Of a DNA stretch of 64,000 nt, positions 12,201-23,126 are shown in pieces. The number at the start of each line of letters is the position of its first letter. Within the stretch, counting starts at the first letter, position 1. The stretch covers positions 682,001-746,000 of the forward strand of contig JABYQS010000001.1 in assembly GCA_022592435.1 (NCBI GenBank). Reading direction: 5' to 3'. The position numbers and the translations under genes were made by a program. A model generated the notes under the pieces. It saw only the letters and a list, made by a program, of their open reading frames with translations. It was not told the DNA's origin and did no database searches. This DNA comes from Cerioporus squamosus. Its lineage: Eukaryota > Basidiomycota > Agaricomycetes > Polyporales > Polyporaceae.

Positions 12201-13239
12201 GATCGATAGGCTGCCGAAGCGTGAGGATTTCTGTCATATCGACGAGCCAGGATCGAAGCAAGGCCTCTACGTGGAACGCAACAATCCAAGGCATTGTCGT
12301 CACCCACAGATCGTATCGTTCCTTCGACTCCTGGGAGAAGAGTTGGCGTCGCTCGATTGGATAGGAGACATTAGAGACAGAGATGTGGGCCGTACGCGCG
12401 AAGCTCCGAAAGGTCTGGAGGTCGCCCAGGGAAGCGCACTCCAGACGAATCGCCAGAGAGGTATAGGGAGCAACTGATTCATGGTCCTCGTCGAAGGCAG
12501 ACCATCGCTGACGCTGAGGAGGGGTGCTACTCCGGCCGCCCAGGCCGCGCCCAAGCTGAGCGAACGCTGATTCCGTCTCGAAGCTGGGTGGGTGGCTGAG
12601 AGAGAAGAACAGGATGGGTCGTCCAGATGGTTGATGAATGCTGGCGGAGACCCAAGCGATCTGGCTGACCCGGATTGCGACAAGGCGCGAGTCTGAAAGC
12701 CCGCCTCCCGGCACCTTTACTATGAACTCGCGACGGTCCCCATCGAATCGAAGGTGTCCAATGCAAGTCTTTTCCCATTCGACTGAGTAGACGTTGTCTC
12801 GACATTCCCTTCCAAACTGGATCGCGGAGACGTGGACAAGGAGAGCTTGGAGCTCGTCAGCCTCTTGCTCGCGAGCTTGGGCTTGCCGAGGGTCTTCGTA
12901 CGGCAGCCGTTGGATACGATCCAGGACCTCCCTACGCGCTACTCTCCGGCTCCTCTCGAACTGCACGCGGGTAGTTCCGAGCAGCAGAGAGCGACGCGGC
13001 GGTTGTGGGGGTCGTGAGCCGTACCAGCACAGAAGTTTCTCGGCGATCTCGATGGTGGGCAACGTTAGAACGGCACTCCTCCAAGGTCCCATTCGTTTCT
13101 GGGGAATGAGCCAAACCTCGAAATTGAAGCGGGCATCCGCAGGGGCGAGGAAAGGGGATGCGTGGAGGATGGCGGCCAACTCGGACTTGAGCTTGTGGGT
13201 CGACGTACCGAAGGCGATGGAGGAGAGGTGCACTTCCAT
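9209..13239 (-). CDS. RNA-dependent RNA polymerase, RNAi type, copy 2 (intact)
   Basis: Full-length paralogue of the neighbouring RdRP. Four exons (13239-10620, 10563-10367, 10320-9742, 9691-9209) give about 1,292 residues, in the range of fungal RdRPs. The first exon alone encodes about 873 residues without a stop. It includes TDGVGSISPQLAQEIW and LRPSMIKFE, conserved in the family's polymerase core. The catalytic CLGGGDLDGDVYN follows the first intron. The C-terminal helical region (ALHSDAVDYPKSG, YYESDRAIGKLFRA, LMSQMREKTATLVG) matches copy 1. The last intron sits at the same codon as in copy 1, showing tandem duplication. The end is the weakest part: beyond VSRRY the frame stays open to 9209 where copy 1 stops quickly, and a donor-like GGTACGTC at that spot could start another intron. 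Confidence 0.92.
10514..10528 (-). other. RdRP catalytic DxDGD motif, copy 2
   Basis: Codons for Asp-Leu-Asp-Gly-Asp inside GGGDLDGDVY, the metal-binding signature of cellular RdRPs. Position relative to the flanking introns is the same as in copy 1. Confidence 0.92.
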
Positions 13240-13805
13240 GTCGGGACAAGGCCAAACAATATAGTGAGGGCAGCCTTTGGTCTCTTCTTCAAGTCAGCTC
13301 TACCTATGGATGAGGTGTGAGTAGGATTCGGTGCAGGAATTGCAGGATTGACAAGATACTAGGCGCGCATGTAGCCTACTATATAGGGTCCAGGAAAGTG
13401 AAACATTGCGACAAAGACCAAGATAGAGCAAGAGAGAGACACGATTGATGAGACCGACCTTGGCAATGTCCGGCTTCCAGCTTGTACTGTAGGTATCGTG
13501 TACCTCGGACGATTGCGTGAATTGCCCTGGAAGTGTGTTAGAGATTCGATCGTGATAGTGCTAGCTTCAGATGAATACCTAGATACTTGATGGTGAACGT
13601 TGATATGCAGACCGAGGGGATGCTCGCCTTCACTTGGAAGGTGGCTCTGAGAGAGGTCCAGCATTTATTGACATAAGCCATACCGCAGCACATATATGGG
13701 CTCCGCCGCCATGGAACACATGACCTTCACTATATATGGGCGGCATAAGGTCCTCTACATGTCCGACTTCAAACAGCGTAGTACTCACTGACGATATCAG
13801 TCGGT
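13240..13805. other. Upstream region of RdRP copy 2
   Basis: About 570 bp between the RdRP copy 2 start and the end of the LYRM2-like gene. It is AT-richer than its flanks, with several ATATATGGG-like stretches near 13690-13740. No coding exon is supported. It presumably holds the promoter of RdRP copy 2 and the 3' UTR of the LYR gene. Confidence 0.45.
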
Positions 13806-14143
13806 TTAAGGAGGTAAGTACACTCCAGGAAAGAGTTGTTTCAGCTCTCTACGCCCGGAGGCTATCTTGTCTTCGATTAGTGTCTACCTAACGTTCAGTA
13901 CGAAGGGAGCATGATATGAGGGTCAACTCACAACGTCGCTTAGTCTCCTGTTCCGCTCGAACTCGCTGCGAATCCACCCAATAGCTTCCAGCCTTGCGGT
14001 CCTGTCTGGGATGGCTGCTGTCGTGTTAGCATGCGATGTAGGCAGATTGGTACCCGCATACATCGGGTCGCTCTTATTGCTTGGCGATACAGGTCGAGGG
14101 CTCGCTGCCTCAGTATGAAGTGCTTCAAGGTGAGATTTCGCAT
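13806..14143 (-). CDS. LYR-motif protein, LYRM2-like
   Basis: Small three-exon gene (14143-14062, 14014-13932, 13883-13806) giving about 80 residues. It starts MRNLTLKHFILRQRALDLYRQ, which contains the LYR tripeptide in the position seen in LYRM2 (TLTLKQF...LLYR). It continues with IRSEFERNRRLSD, the helix typical of the Complex1_LYR family, and ends REELKQLFPGVYLPP-like (read as RRELKQLFPGVYLPP). LYR proteins are mitochondrial and bind acyl carrier protein, supporting respiratory complex assembly. All splice sites are GT-AG with matching phase. No exon is long enough to stand out as an ORF, so automated annotation could miss it. It is divergent from the 4E-T-like gene with about 180 bp between starts. 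Confidence 0.8.
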
Positions 14144-14325
14144 CGAAGAGAAGGGCGCGATATGCGTGCAGGTGGATGCAGGAACAGAACGGCGGCAACG
14201 GAGGTGAACAGCGGGCGCCTGGCGCGTGCTCTGATGTGCCGCGCAAGGAAGGGCTTGAGCTGACACGGAAACGGTCCTCCTCGTCTGCACCACCCATCCC
14301 CCATCTCCCTCCCTCTCCCTTCGGT

Positions 14326-17300
14326 ATGGCCTCTCAGGACGCTGACATTGCTCTTCCGGTTACTGCCCCAGAATCAACCTCGCCGTCCACTGCAAATACT
14401 GTTGACGATGTCGTAGAAGGGGTGGCCAAAGTCTCTTTGCAGGACGAAGTGGCAGTAGACGTGAACGAGAAAACAATCCAATCGCCTCCGCGTCTCTTGA
14501 TGGTCTACACTCAGTATGAACTCCTTCACCTCTCCAAGTCTCCTTTGGTTTGCGCACCGCAGGACATGCCTGCACTCAAAGATTGGTTCGGGTGCGTCGC
14601 GCGTGCATGGATCGCCTTTCGGCAAATAACAGGTCGCCCGCAGCGATTGGAATGAACAGGTTGGGAGCAAGAAGGAATCAGAGTCATCTGCGGCTACCAA
14701 TGCGAGAGACCGTCGGTACGTTGGCTGGTCGAATCTCCTAAAATGTTTGCCTGATTCTTTCTTCCAGCTTCCGTACTAGAGACACAGAGGATGGTGGTAT
14801 GCTTATGCATTAGTTCGGTCTCGAGACAATCCCCTCATCATATCATGACCAGACTCCGCTCGACCCTCTTTTCGCTCCGGGCTCTCTCAACCGTCGCAGA
14901 TGGGCAATTTCCGACATCAATCCATCCGCACGACTGACAGAATCGGCGACAAGGATCTTGACCGCGAAAGAGAGCGCGATCTTCGTGACCGTGAAGGCCA
15001 GGAACGGATCAGAAATGTCAGTAACCACGCCCTACATAGCAGCTTTCTAATGCTCACCTCCGCGGTACAGCTCTCCGACAAGTATGACCGCGATCGCCTC
15101 GCTCTCTCAGCATCCAACATCCGCAATAAAGAACGTGACGCCGCCCCTCATCTTTCTGGCACCTCGACCTCAAGACTGGGCCAATCACAGGCAACGGGAC
15201 GCCGTGGAGAGGGCCGGGACGCACCTAAGAGGAAGGCCGGGGAAAGCAGTGATGATTGGCGAAGAGGTGCGTGGTCTACCTTTGCTACACCTGTTACACC
15301 TTGCGAACCGATCTCCCAGGTGCAGAACCCAGCAAGGCGGGTCGTGACGACAGTAAGTGTACTCGAGATTGTTTCCTCTTTGCGACTGAGTTGCTTGTTC
15401 AGGGACTGACTCCCGTCGAGACCGTGATACTCGCGAGAGACCACGTTCTCGAGTTCGCGATACTTCTAGGGCAAGACGAGATCCATCAACAACCAGACGC
15501 GACCGCCGTGGCGATGGTGATCGCGATGACCGAAGGGACCGTGACGACCGCCGCGACCGAGACGACTTCACGCGTCGTGAATGGGACGATCATGACCGAG
15601 ACCGAGACCGGGAGCGAGAGCGCGATGACCCTCTTGCTAGGGATGGTCGGGATCGTTACGATTACGGACGTCGTCCAAGGGATCGCGATGGTGATCGGGA
15701 CGTTGACGACGACCCCAGGAGGTGGAGGGATGACGGTCGGCGAGATGAACGTATGGCTGCCCGGCGGGAACGGGAGACACGCGAGCGGAATTGGGACCGC
15801 TTCGAAGAACGCGACCGGGAACGACCTTCCGCTGGTGACGATCGCGACGGACGGAATCGCCGGGGCACAGGGCGTGACAGGCGGTTGGGTGGTGCGAACG
15901 ACGACCCCAAGGACAGAGAGGATCGGCGCGATCGCGACAAAGAAGCCGAGCCTGCTTGGATGGAGACCTACATACCGACTACTCCTGGTGGTGGCATCCT
16001 CGGTGGTAAGACCGCCGATGGCGAGCTTGATAGCATCCAAGCTTGGAAGAAAGGGATGAAAGAGAAGGAGCGTAAAGAGAAGGGCGCCAGTCCCGAGACA
16101 GGCAAGGGTACTGACGCCAACGCTACCTCTGACCGACCAGCCTCGTCCACCGCCTCTCCCGCGCCCACCGCTGAGAGCCCAATGGACGAGATCCAACTCT
16201 TCAAGTTGATGATGAAGCGCGAGGCGGAGAAGAAGGAAGGCGACAAGGTCCAGAACGGCTTGCTTAACCATGCGCTGGCCGAGTCTGGCCCGCCGGGTCT
16301 CTCGAGTAGCCCCTCCTTGCAGAGCCAAAAGAGCGACACGAACGGCGCAGGTATGTTCTCGTTGGGTCACTCGGACGCTCCACTCATCTATATATCCCAG
16401 ATCCTGCCATTGTCGCACATCGATCGTCGGAGAAACCGTTGCCCTCGAACGGTAGCAACTCTTCCCCTCGCCCCGAAGTCAACAATGCGGCGTTGGCCGT
16501 GCCATCTCAGACGACCATAACTGCCGTAGCCACTGTTGACTCCGTTCGCCTTCCCGAGTCCTCAAGCCCGTCCCTGGACCGTACAGCAGAGACGTCGAGG
16601 GTTGTCGGTCCCCGCATGGGCCAAGGGACCCCTGGAGTTGATCCTTCCTCCGCCAATCTGAATGCCCTTCCTCCCGTCGACCTGACACCCAACCCTCCTG
16701 CCAATACCTTCAACCCGCCTCCCGGTTCTCGTGTCCTTGCCCTTAAGTCACGTGTGCCTTCCGGTGGCTCAGGTGCTCCTTCAGGCATGGGTCAGTTACC
16801 GCCCGGCATCGCTGCACCTCATGCGCACGCGATACCTCCTGGAGTGTCCGGCCTCTCAGGTCACCTGTCGGAGGCAGTGTCTTCCGACATGCAGTTCGGT
16901 GGCCCACGCATGGCACCCTCAGACTCGGTTCGTGGGATCAGGAGTTTCTCGCCGCTCAGCAATGGGTCTCAGCCCAACCTACCTTATGAAGATCTGCGGG
17001 AGTCTGTACATTTAGCACAGATGCACGAGGGCCTCCGACGGACCTCCGGTTCCTCTGCCGCTGAACGAGCTATCCTCGGACACCCCGGCGAAGCAGGGTC
17101 GCCGTTTGGCGAGCTCGGCGGCCTGCAAAGCGGCGGATTCTCTCCTGGAGGTCCTCTGGATCCGTCTGGGAGCAATGTTCCTGGCGGAGCCAACTATGCG
17201 GCCAGCAAAGGCAGCCGATTCGCGAAGTTCTTCGACTCGAAGACTAGAGAAGCGCAGCCTACCGGTCCCCGTCTCGGCCAACAGGTCCCCGGCATGCCCC

Positions 17301-18485
17301 CCGCAATGCCGCACCAGAATCCGAGGCAAGATTCGATCTCGTTGGGTGGCATACCCACCCCGCGAGGCGAGCGGACCATGGAAGATATCTTCGCTATGCT
17401 CCAGAGCTCCGCGCAGGTCAGTATCAAATGCTGAGCCACGTAAGATTAGATCGCTGACGTAGACACAGGGACATCGCGTTTCGCCACAGATTCCTCAGAC
17501 AGGTCGGATACCCCAAGGCGGCGGGCAGTTCGCGCAGGCCAACCTTGAACTTCAACTGTTGCAGCAACAACAACATCAGCTCCAGCAGCAACAACAGCAA
17601 CTCGCCCAAAATCGCCTCGACTCCCTCTACGAGAGCCGTCTCGACGACCGCTTCGTCCCTGATGGTCTCGTGCCCGGGCTTCGCCCCGCTCCTCCTCGGT
17701 CCCGCAGTCGGGAGTCTGGCGGTGTGTTGTTCAACGAGCAGATTGATGACCCCCTTCATTTCAACGTGCAACGTCTCACGCAACAGCGGAACATGGAGCA
17801 GATGTTCAACAACGGTCCCATGCCTTCGATGTACAATCAGCAGGCGGGAATGCTCCGCAACGGCGGGCTTCCAATCCAACAAGGCCAATTCCGCGGCGCC
17901 TCGCCCATCTCCGGTCAGAACCCCTTACAACCTCCATCGCAGCGTCTTCCTCCAGGGCTAGCAAACCTTGGTGGACGTCCGCCCCACGATCCCTCGCAGT
18001 ATCTTGGTTCGGGCGTCGGCATCCCCGGCGGCGGCCTGCATGGCGCGTCTCCGGCACAGCAGGTTTACAACACCTTTACGCAAGGCGGCCTCGGGTTTAA
18101 CGGGAACCCTGGCGTACGCGGCCCTCCCGGTCCTCAGAACCCGCTGTCGGTCAACGCGATGGGCGGGTTGGGCCCGAACAATCTCGACCTGCGGGCGGCG
18201 AACCAAGCACAGCTGTTGGGGCTCGCCCAGGGGAATCTCGGTGGCGGCGGGATGCGTGGCTCGGGGCCTGGCTTCGGACCTCACCACGGCCCTGGGGGTC
18301 AGCTAGGGGCGTCGCACCTTGCGATGCGGCAGCAGCAGCTGCAACAGCAACAGCAGCAGCAACATATCCCTCCGCACATGATGCCACACCTCTTGCCGTC
18401 CCACCTGCAACAGGGCATCCCCGGCGGAAACGCGCAGACGACCCAGGACTTGATGGCGCTCTTGATGAGCGGCCACAGAGAATGA
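14326..18485 (+). CDS. eIF4E-binding protein, 4E-T/EIF4ENIF1-like
   Basis: Nine exons (14326-14591, 14644-14715, 14768-14796, 14853-15016, 15071-15266, 15320-15352, 15403-16350, 16401-17416, 17469-18485) keep phase throughout and give about 1,246 residues. Near residue 63 the sequence YTQYELLHL fits the eIF4E-binding consensus Y-x4-L-hydrophobic. It is followed by CAPQDMPALKDWFGDWNEQ. A long Arg/Asp/Glu-rich tract (exons 4-7) leads to PAWMETYIP and GELDSIQAWKKGMKEKE, seen in fungal homologues. The remainder is low complexity, rich in Pro, Gly and Asn, with two Gln runs near 17560-17610 and 18330-18365. Animal 4E-T represses translation and localises to P-bodies; the same role here is inference. 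The short exons 3 and 6 (29 and 33 bp) are supported only by phase and splice sites. Confidence 0.72.
17550..17605 (+). repeat. CAG/CAA repeat encoding polyglutamine
   Basis: Mixed CAG and CAA codons encode a Gln-rich run (LQLLQQQQHQLQQQQQQL) in the 4E-T-like protein. A second run lies near 18328-18365. Such runs are common in P-body proteins and may aid condensation. Confidence 0.8.
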
Positions 18486-21400
18486 GCAGCGAATCGTGGA
18501 CTCTGGTCTTGACCTCTTGGGCTTCGAGCGTGCTCTTGCGCGGGCACCTGAACTTGGACTGTCCATATCCCCCTCCTTTTACATGCACTCACCATCCCCT
18601 CTCTTCCCTGCACCTGCACTTCACTTCGTTCTTCTCATGTTACGGTAATCTTTTCCGCCTCTGTACCTAATCTTGACACACGGGTGTACCTGGACGTCGT
18701 CCCAGACATATCAAGACATGCATGGCGCAGGCACCCGACGCTGCGCACGTCATGGCCCATGGGATCCGGTGAGTCTTTCTGCCTGACTTTTATGGAGACG
18801 AGCATCTGGCACCCCGCGACAGTGCGCGCAAATCACTGTGATCGCGAACTAAAGCCCGGCAATAAGTACCGTTAATGCCTGAATTTCAGCGATGGTACGA
18901 CTCACGAGCGTCCGTGGCGGACTCAGTGGCTGCAGTTGTCCATTCCCCGATATCGCTGCAGAGCTGCATGTGCTGGCAGTGGCTCCGTGCAGTCTCACCC
19001 ACGTCCACGAAGCTCGGCCAGGGCGCACACCGCGCGAGCCCGGGCAAAAGAGAAGGCGCTCCTGCCGCGCTTCCGGACGTCGACGTCATCTGCCAAGTAT
19101 AGCAAGCTCCAGCCAGCCCTGCCGACGTCTCGTCCCTGATCCCGATCCTTACCCGATCTGCGTCCCCGCAGATCTCAACGCCCATCGTCTCGTCTCCTCC
19201 CCGAGGCTGTCTGTACACAACGCTGCAGGTCTCGTCTCTTTAACAAGTGGGAGCTACCACACCGAGGAGACGTATGTGCTACCGAGGCACAAGTCCGACG
19301 ATCATCGAGCTCGAGACCAGCGGCGCAAATGCGTTACCGAGCATCTCGTCGTGAATCTGATCCGCCTGTCCGGGGTACCCTCGAAGCAGAAGGAGCGTGC
19401 CCGCATGGTGGCAGATGTGGGAAAGGCAGGGTTTGTCAGCGGCCTTGAAACTGCCGTACGCGGTAACGACTGCACCCGCGCTACCGCCATGCCCTTGTTC
19501 TTCTTGGTCTTGTGCACGCTCAGCGCACACGCCTTGAATGATAGCAGCTCCCTGTCCCCGGTGTTCTCGACGTCTTTCCGTTACTACCACCGAGAAAGTC
19601 AGAGCTTATTCTGTTTAAACCGCCCGCGTCCACATGCCCCTACGGCTCCCTACGGGCTTCTCCTTTTGAGACAGCCGTTTAGTCTTGTGCTTCCCTGTGG
19701 GCCATTATTTCGACATCTTGCCCCGGGTCTCGCCACTGCCCACAAGTACCATCCATCGCTGCCACCATACCCGACCGTATGCGAGACAATAAGTGCTGCA
19801 TGTCCATCCCTGATCGCCCTGTCTTGCGCTGTTGTAACACTGTCCGCTTTGCCACAATATCTGCAGCGGTCGCTCGGCATCCGGCACTCAGGAATCCTCA
19901 CGGACGTCCGCTTCGAAAGCCTGCGATCATGCTCCTTGTTTCTCGCACGAAGGTCGTGCGTTGCGCACTTGACAAGTTCTATTACTCCCCCCCGTCTTCC
20001 CGGACAACTGTTGCGCGGCCATTGGCCGGGTACATGGTCCGTCTGTGTGAAAGCCCGTTATAACAGCTCTTATGCCCGCGATATCTGATTGCTAACGCAT
20101 CTCCATTCCCATCTACTACGCGCAATAAGTCCGCGTTTGCTACGACTCCCGAGCTAGAAGCTCCTGATGGACGTCCCTCCCCGCGCCCACCGAATTCTTT
20201 GGTGGCGCGGCGTACGTATGAACGCCTCTGCCAGACGTTCAGACGTTTGGGCGATACCCCTCGTCGGCCCGTGGACTCTCGTTCGCATGGGGATTGTCAC
20301 TTGCCTCTCACATGGTTGGAGCCCCGCTCAACCCTCGACTCGACTCGAGTGAATGCCGGGATGATGAGGGCGAGCGATCAAGTGGACGACGCCAAAGGAG
20401 CGTCCCGCGGTCGACCGTCCGGGAGATACGCATACGACAGGACCTGTGCCGGCGACGCGCTGCAGTCGCTATTTTGAAGCCTCCTGGCGCATCGCGCGGG
20501 GCGGGGTTTCCCGTTGGAACGTAGCGATGCACGGCGAGGGCTGGCCACGTTGCCGCCCCTCCGAGGTTAGCTCCGGAGGGCCTCGACGAGAGGTGCAGTT
20601 CCCCCGGCCCCGCCGCTCGACGCGGTAATGCATGGCAGGCAATCAAAATGTTTACTGTCAAGTAGGCGTTCAGTTCCACTGCAACGTCAGGTGTACGTCA
20701 AACCAAGTAAGTAAACCCCGCTCACCGTCCTGCGCTCCTCGAGCGAGGGGACGCCTTGATTGATCAGATAAGGGTGACTGATGGGAAGAGTCGTCCTGAG
20801 AGCGGTGTGCGCGGCGTAACGAGAAGGCGTTCTCGCCTGAGATGATCCTGGTAATAGCGTCAGCAGGCGTGTCGCAGTTATTCTGGATGGCATTGGCAGG
20901 TATGTATGCCCCACATTCGCGACCGGCAGACCGAGGGTCCCCTTACATCCGCGGTCGGGAGCACTAGTGTGGCTGGTAAGAGTCGAGCGTGCGACCCGGT
21001 CGCTGTTCAGATCCTCAAATGCAGCCAGGCTTGAATATGATGATTGCCCGAAGCGACGGTGATCCCAGCCAGGGACTGTCGCCTAGCGGTTTCTCCTTTA
21101 TGGCAGGAGGCGCATAAGGGACGTAGAATGCTGTCAGGTAGTAAATTCGTACGTCTGCGAGTCGTGGATAAGTAATGGGTTTACTGGAAGAGTGGTAGCG
21201 GAAAGACGATGGCGTTCCTCGGCGCACAAGTCTGTCGGACGGCTTACCTAAATCATGAGATATGAACCGGATCTGCTCGCGGTGTCTGCCTGCAGGCAGA
21301 CAACGTGTTCGAAGCTCATGCAGCTCACGGCCGGAAACGGGCCAATTGGCAAAGGATCCGAGGCACCTTGTGTATTAGAGTCGGCGCGCAAACTTGGAAT

Positions 21401-23126
21401 CTAAGCGGACACGCCTTTTGTGCGTTGTTGATCGACCTGTCCGCCAGCTACGTTTCACCGGCACCTCCACCTTGAAGTACCTCTGGTCGTCGACAGCGGA
21501 CGTAGCTCTATCCTCCCCCCCTCACGCGCACCAGCGAGCTCCTTGCAGGCAGCTTCGTTGGTCATCGTCACCGAGTGCAGCACAGGTCGTGACCTTCTCT
21601 GGTACCGACTTCTCGCTCGTGTCATCCGCCCCCGCCCCCTTCGGCTTGCGCCTGTCCGTGGTCGTCCCGCTCGTCGTGGATTACCTCGTGTTGGCCGCCA
21701 CCTCATCATAGAAGACGGCAGTTTCGCCCGAAGTCCTTCCTTTGCACCTACAGTCACTCTTTCGGTCTCGATCGGTTCGACCGTTCGCCCAGTAATCCAG
21801 CGAGAAGATCAAGTTTAATCAGTAAGGTCGGCATTTAATTCCTTGGATCCCCGTGTCGGTTCGTCGTCGTGCAAGAGAGCTGACCCGGCATTTGTGCTGT
21901 GAGTTGCCGAGCATGGTGTGGAACGGGGGGCGCGCGATTGGACGGTGCTGACGGGAGACTTTATGCGGCAGATTTTGCAGCTCAAGAACGGTCGGAGCGC
22001 GTCGAGGTCGATCGACGATTGGAGGATATTCATCGATACAAGACGACGGAGGAGAACGCAGTGTGAAGAGGTTTGCCACCGCAGGTGAGTGCCAGTCAAT
22101 ATCGGCTTCCATCTTGGGCGGCGGCGGCATCGAGGAACGTGGGCCGTGGGACCGGTCGGCGCGGCGCCTACTGCACACATAGGACTGAGACCGCGCGGGC
22201 GATAGCTATGCTCTGCATTCTGTGGCTGCTCGCTCGCCCACGCTGATAGCAGGTTCTGATTGTCATGGGCCTGGGGGGCTGCCTGGGGCTGCTGGCCGTC
22301 GACGACGGCGGCGCGATGGCGATGTCATGGCCAAGCAGCGAGCGGTGGAGAGCCCGCACACGAGGCATCTGATGCTGTGACCAGGCCCTGGTCGATAACA
22401 TCGGGAGTAACTCTTCACGAGGCCCCGTATTATCGGATTATTATCCCAGGTTTCAGGACGTTGTAGTCGCTCATTGTCCCCCATCAACGTTCCGCGCCTA
22501 TTCCACGCCCCGGTCTCCCGGTTCCCTTATATCTCAATTCGGTCACCGTTCTCCCTCCCTCGTCCTCCCCGCCCAGGACTCGACGTTTGCAACGTCCTCC
22601 TCACACCTGCCCCCTCCGCCCGCCGTCCCCTCTCCCGCCCCTGTAAATCCTAACGATTCACTCACGATCTTTATCACGTCTCTCTTGCAGCTTCACGCTC
22701 CCAATCACCCGCCTCGCTACACCACCCTGCCTCTTGCGCAACTTCGCAAGATCTGCATGAGTATTTCATCCTCGCGTGAGTGTTCCCTCGACGTATGCGC
22801 TGTTTTGTGTCTTCCTGTAGCGTACAGTCTGCTATGTTTCGCTTTCGGTCTTTTTCCGGGGGTGTGACGATCGGGCGATATGTCGTTCTCGCGTGTATTT
22901 CGACTCCCGCTCTCGTGAAGTGTTCATGTTCAAACCACCGTCCCCCTCGTCTTTTCCGCTTGTCTCTTGCCCCCCTTCTGCCTTCGCCCCCTCGAACGTT
23001 CTGTCTTCTTGGTTACCTGCGAGGTCTCGCACTTGCCTGCACGTGGTCGACTATCTGCGACTGTCCGTTCGTTTGGTCCCCGAACCAGCCCTTCAACGCG
23101 CGTGACTTGAGTTGGATCGTGTCTTC
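18486..23126. other. Long gene-poor region upstream of cyclin gene
   Basis: 4.6 kb without a supported protein gene. A 398-codon open frame on the plus strand (18892-20088) has biased, repetitive composition and no domain signature or intron logic, so it is not called. The last 600 bp before the cyclin is pyrimidine-rich on the plus strand (CTCCCTC, CCCCTTC runs), like a promoter and 5' UTR of a highly expressed fungal gene. A donor-like GCGTGAGTG at 22775 hints at a 5'-UTR intron. A perfect 20-bp palindrome lies at 21283-21302. The region could carry a long leader, a non-coding RNA or degraded mobile DNA; the sequence does not decide. Confidence 0.5.
21283..21302. repeat. Perfect 20-bp palindrome
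   Basis: The half-site TGTCTGCCTG is followed directly by its reverse complement CAGGCAGACA, with a PstI-like CTGCAG core. It sits in the non-coding stretch upstream of the cyclin. A protein dimer site is possible; chance is also possible. Confidence 0.6.

Noticed and set aside
15486..16418. 310-codon minus-strand frame over the 4E-T-like gene, with hydrophobic stretches
   Set aside because: Antisense of the Arg/Asp codon repeats; hydrophobicity is an artefact of reading GAC/CGT repeats in reverse.
18892..20088. 398-codon plus-strand open frame in the gene-poor region
   Set aside because: Composition is biased, there are no recognisable motifs, and the opposite strand is also open in places; this looks like chance in GC-rich DNA.
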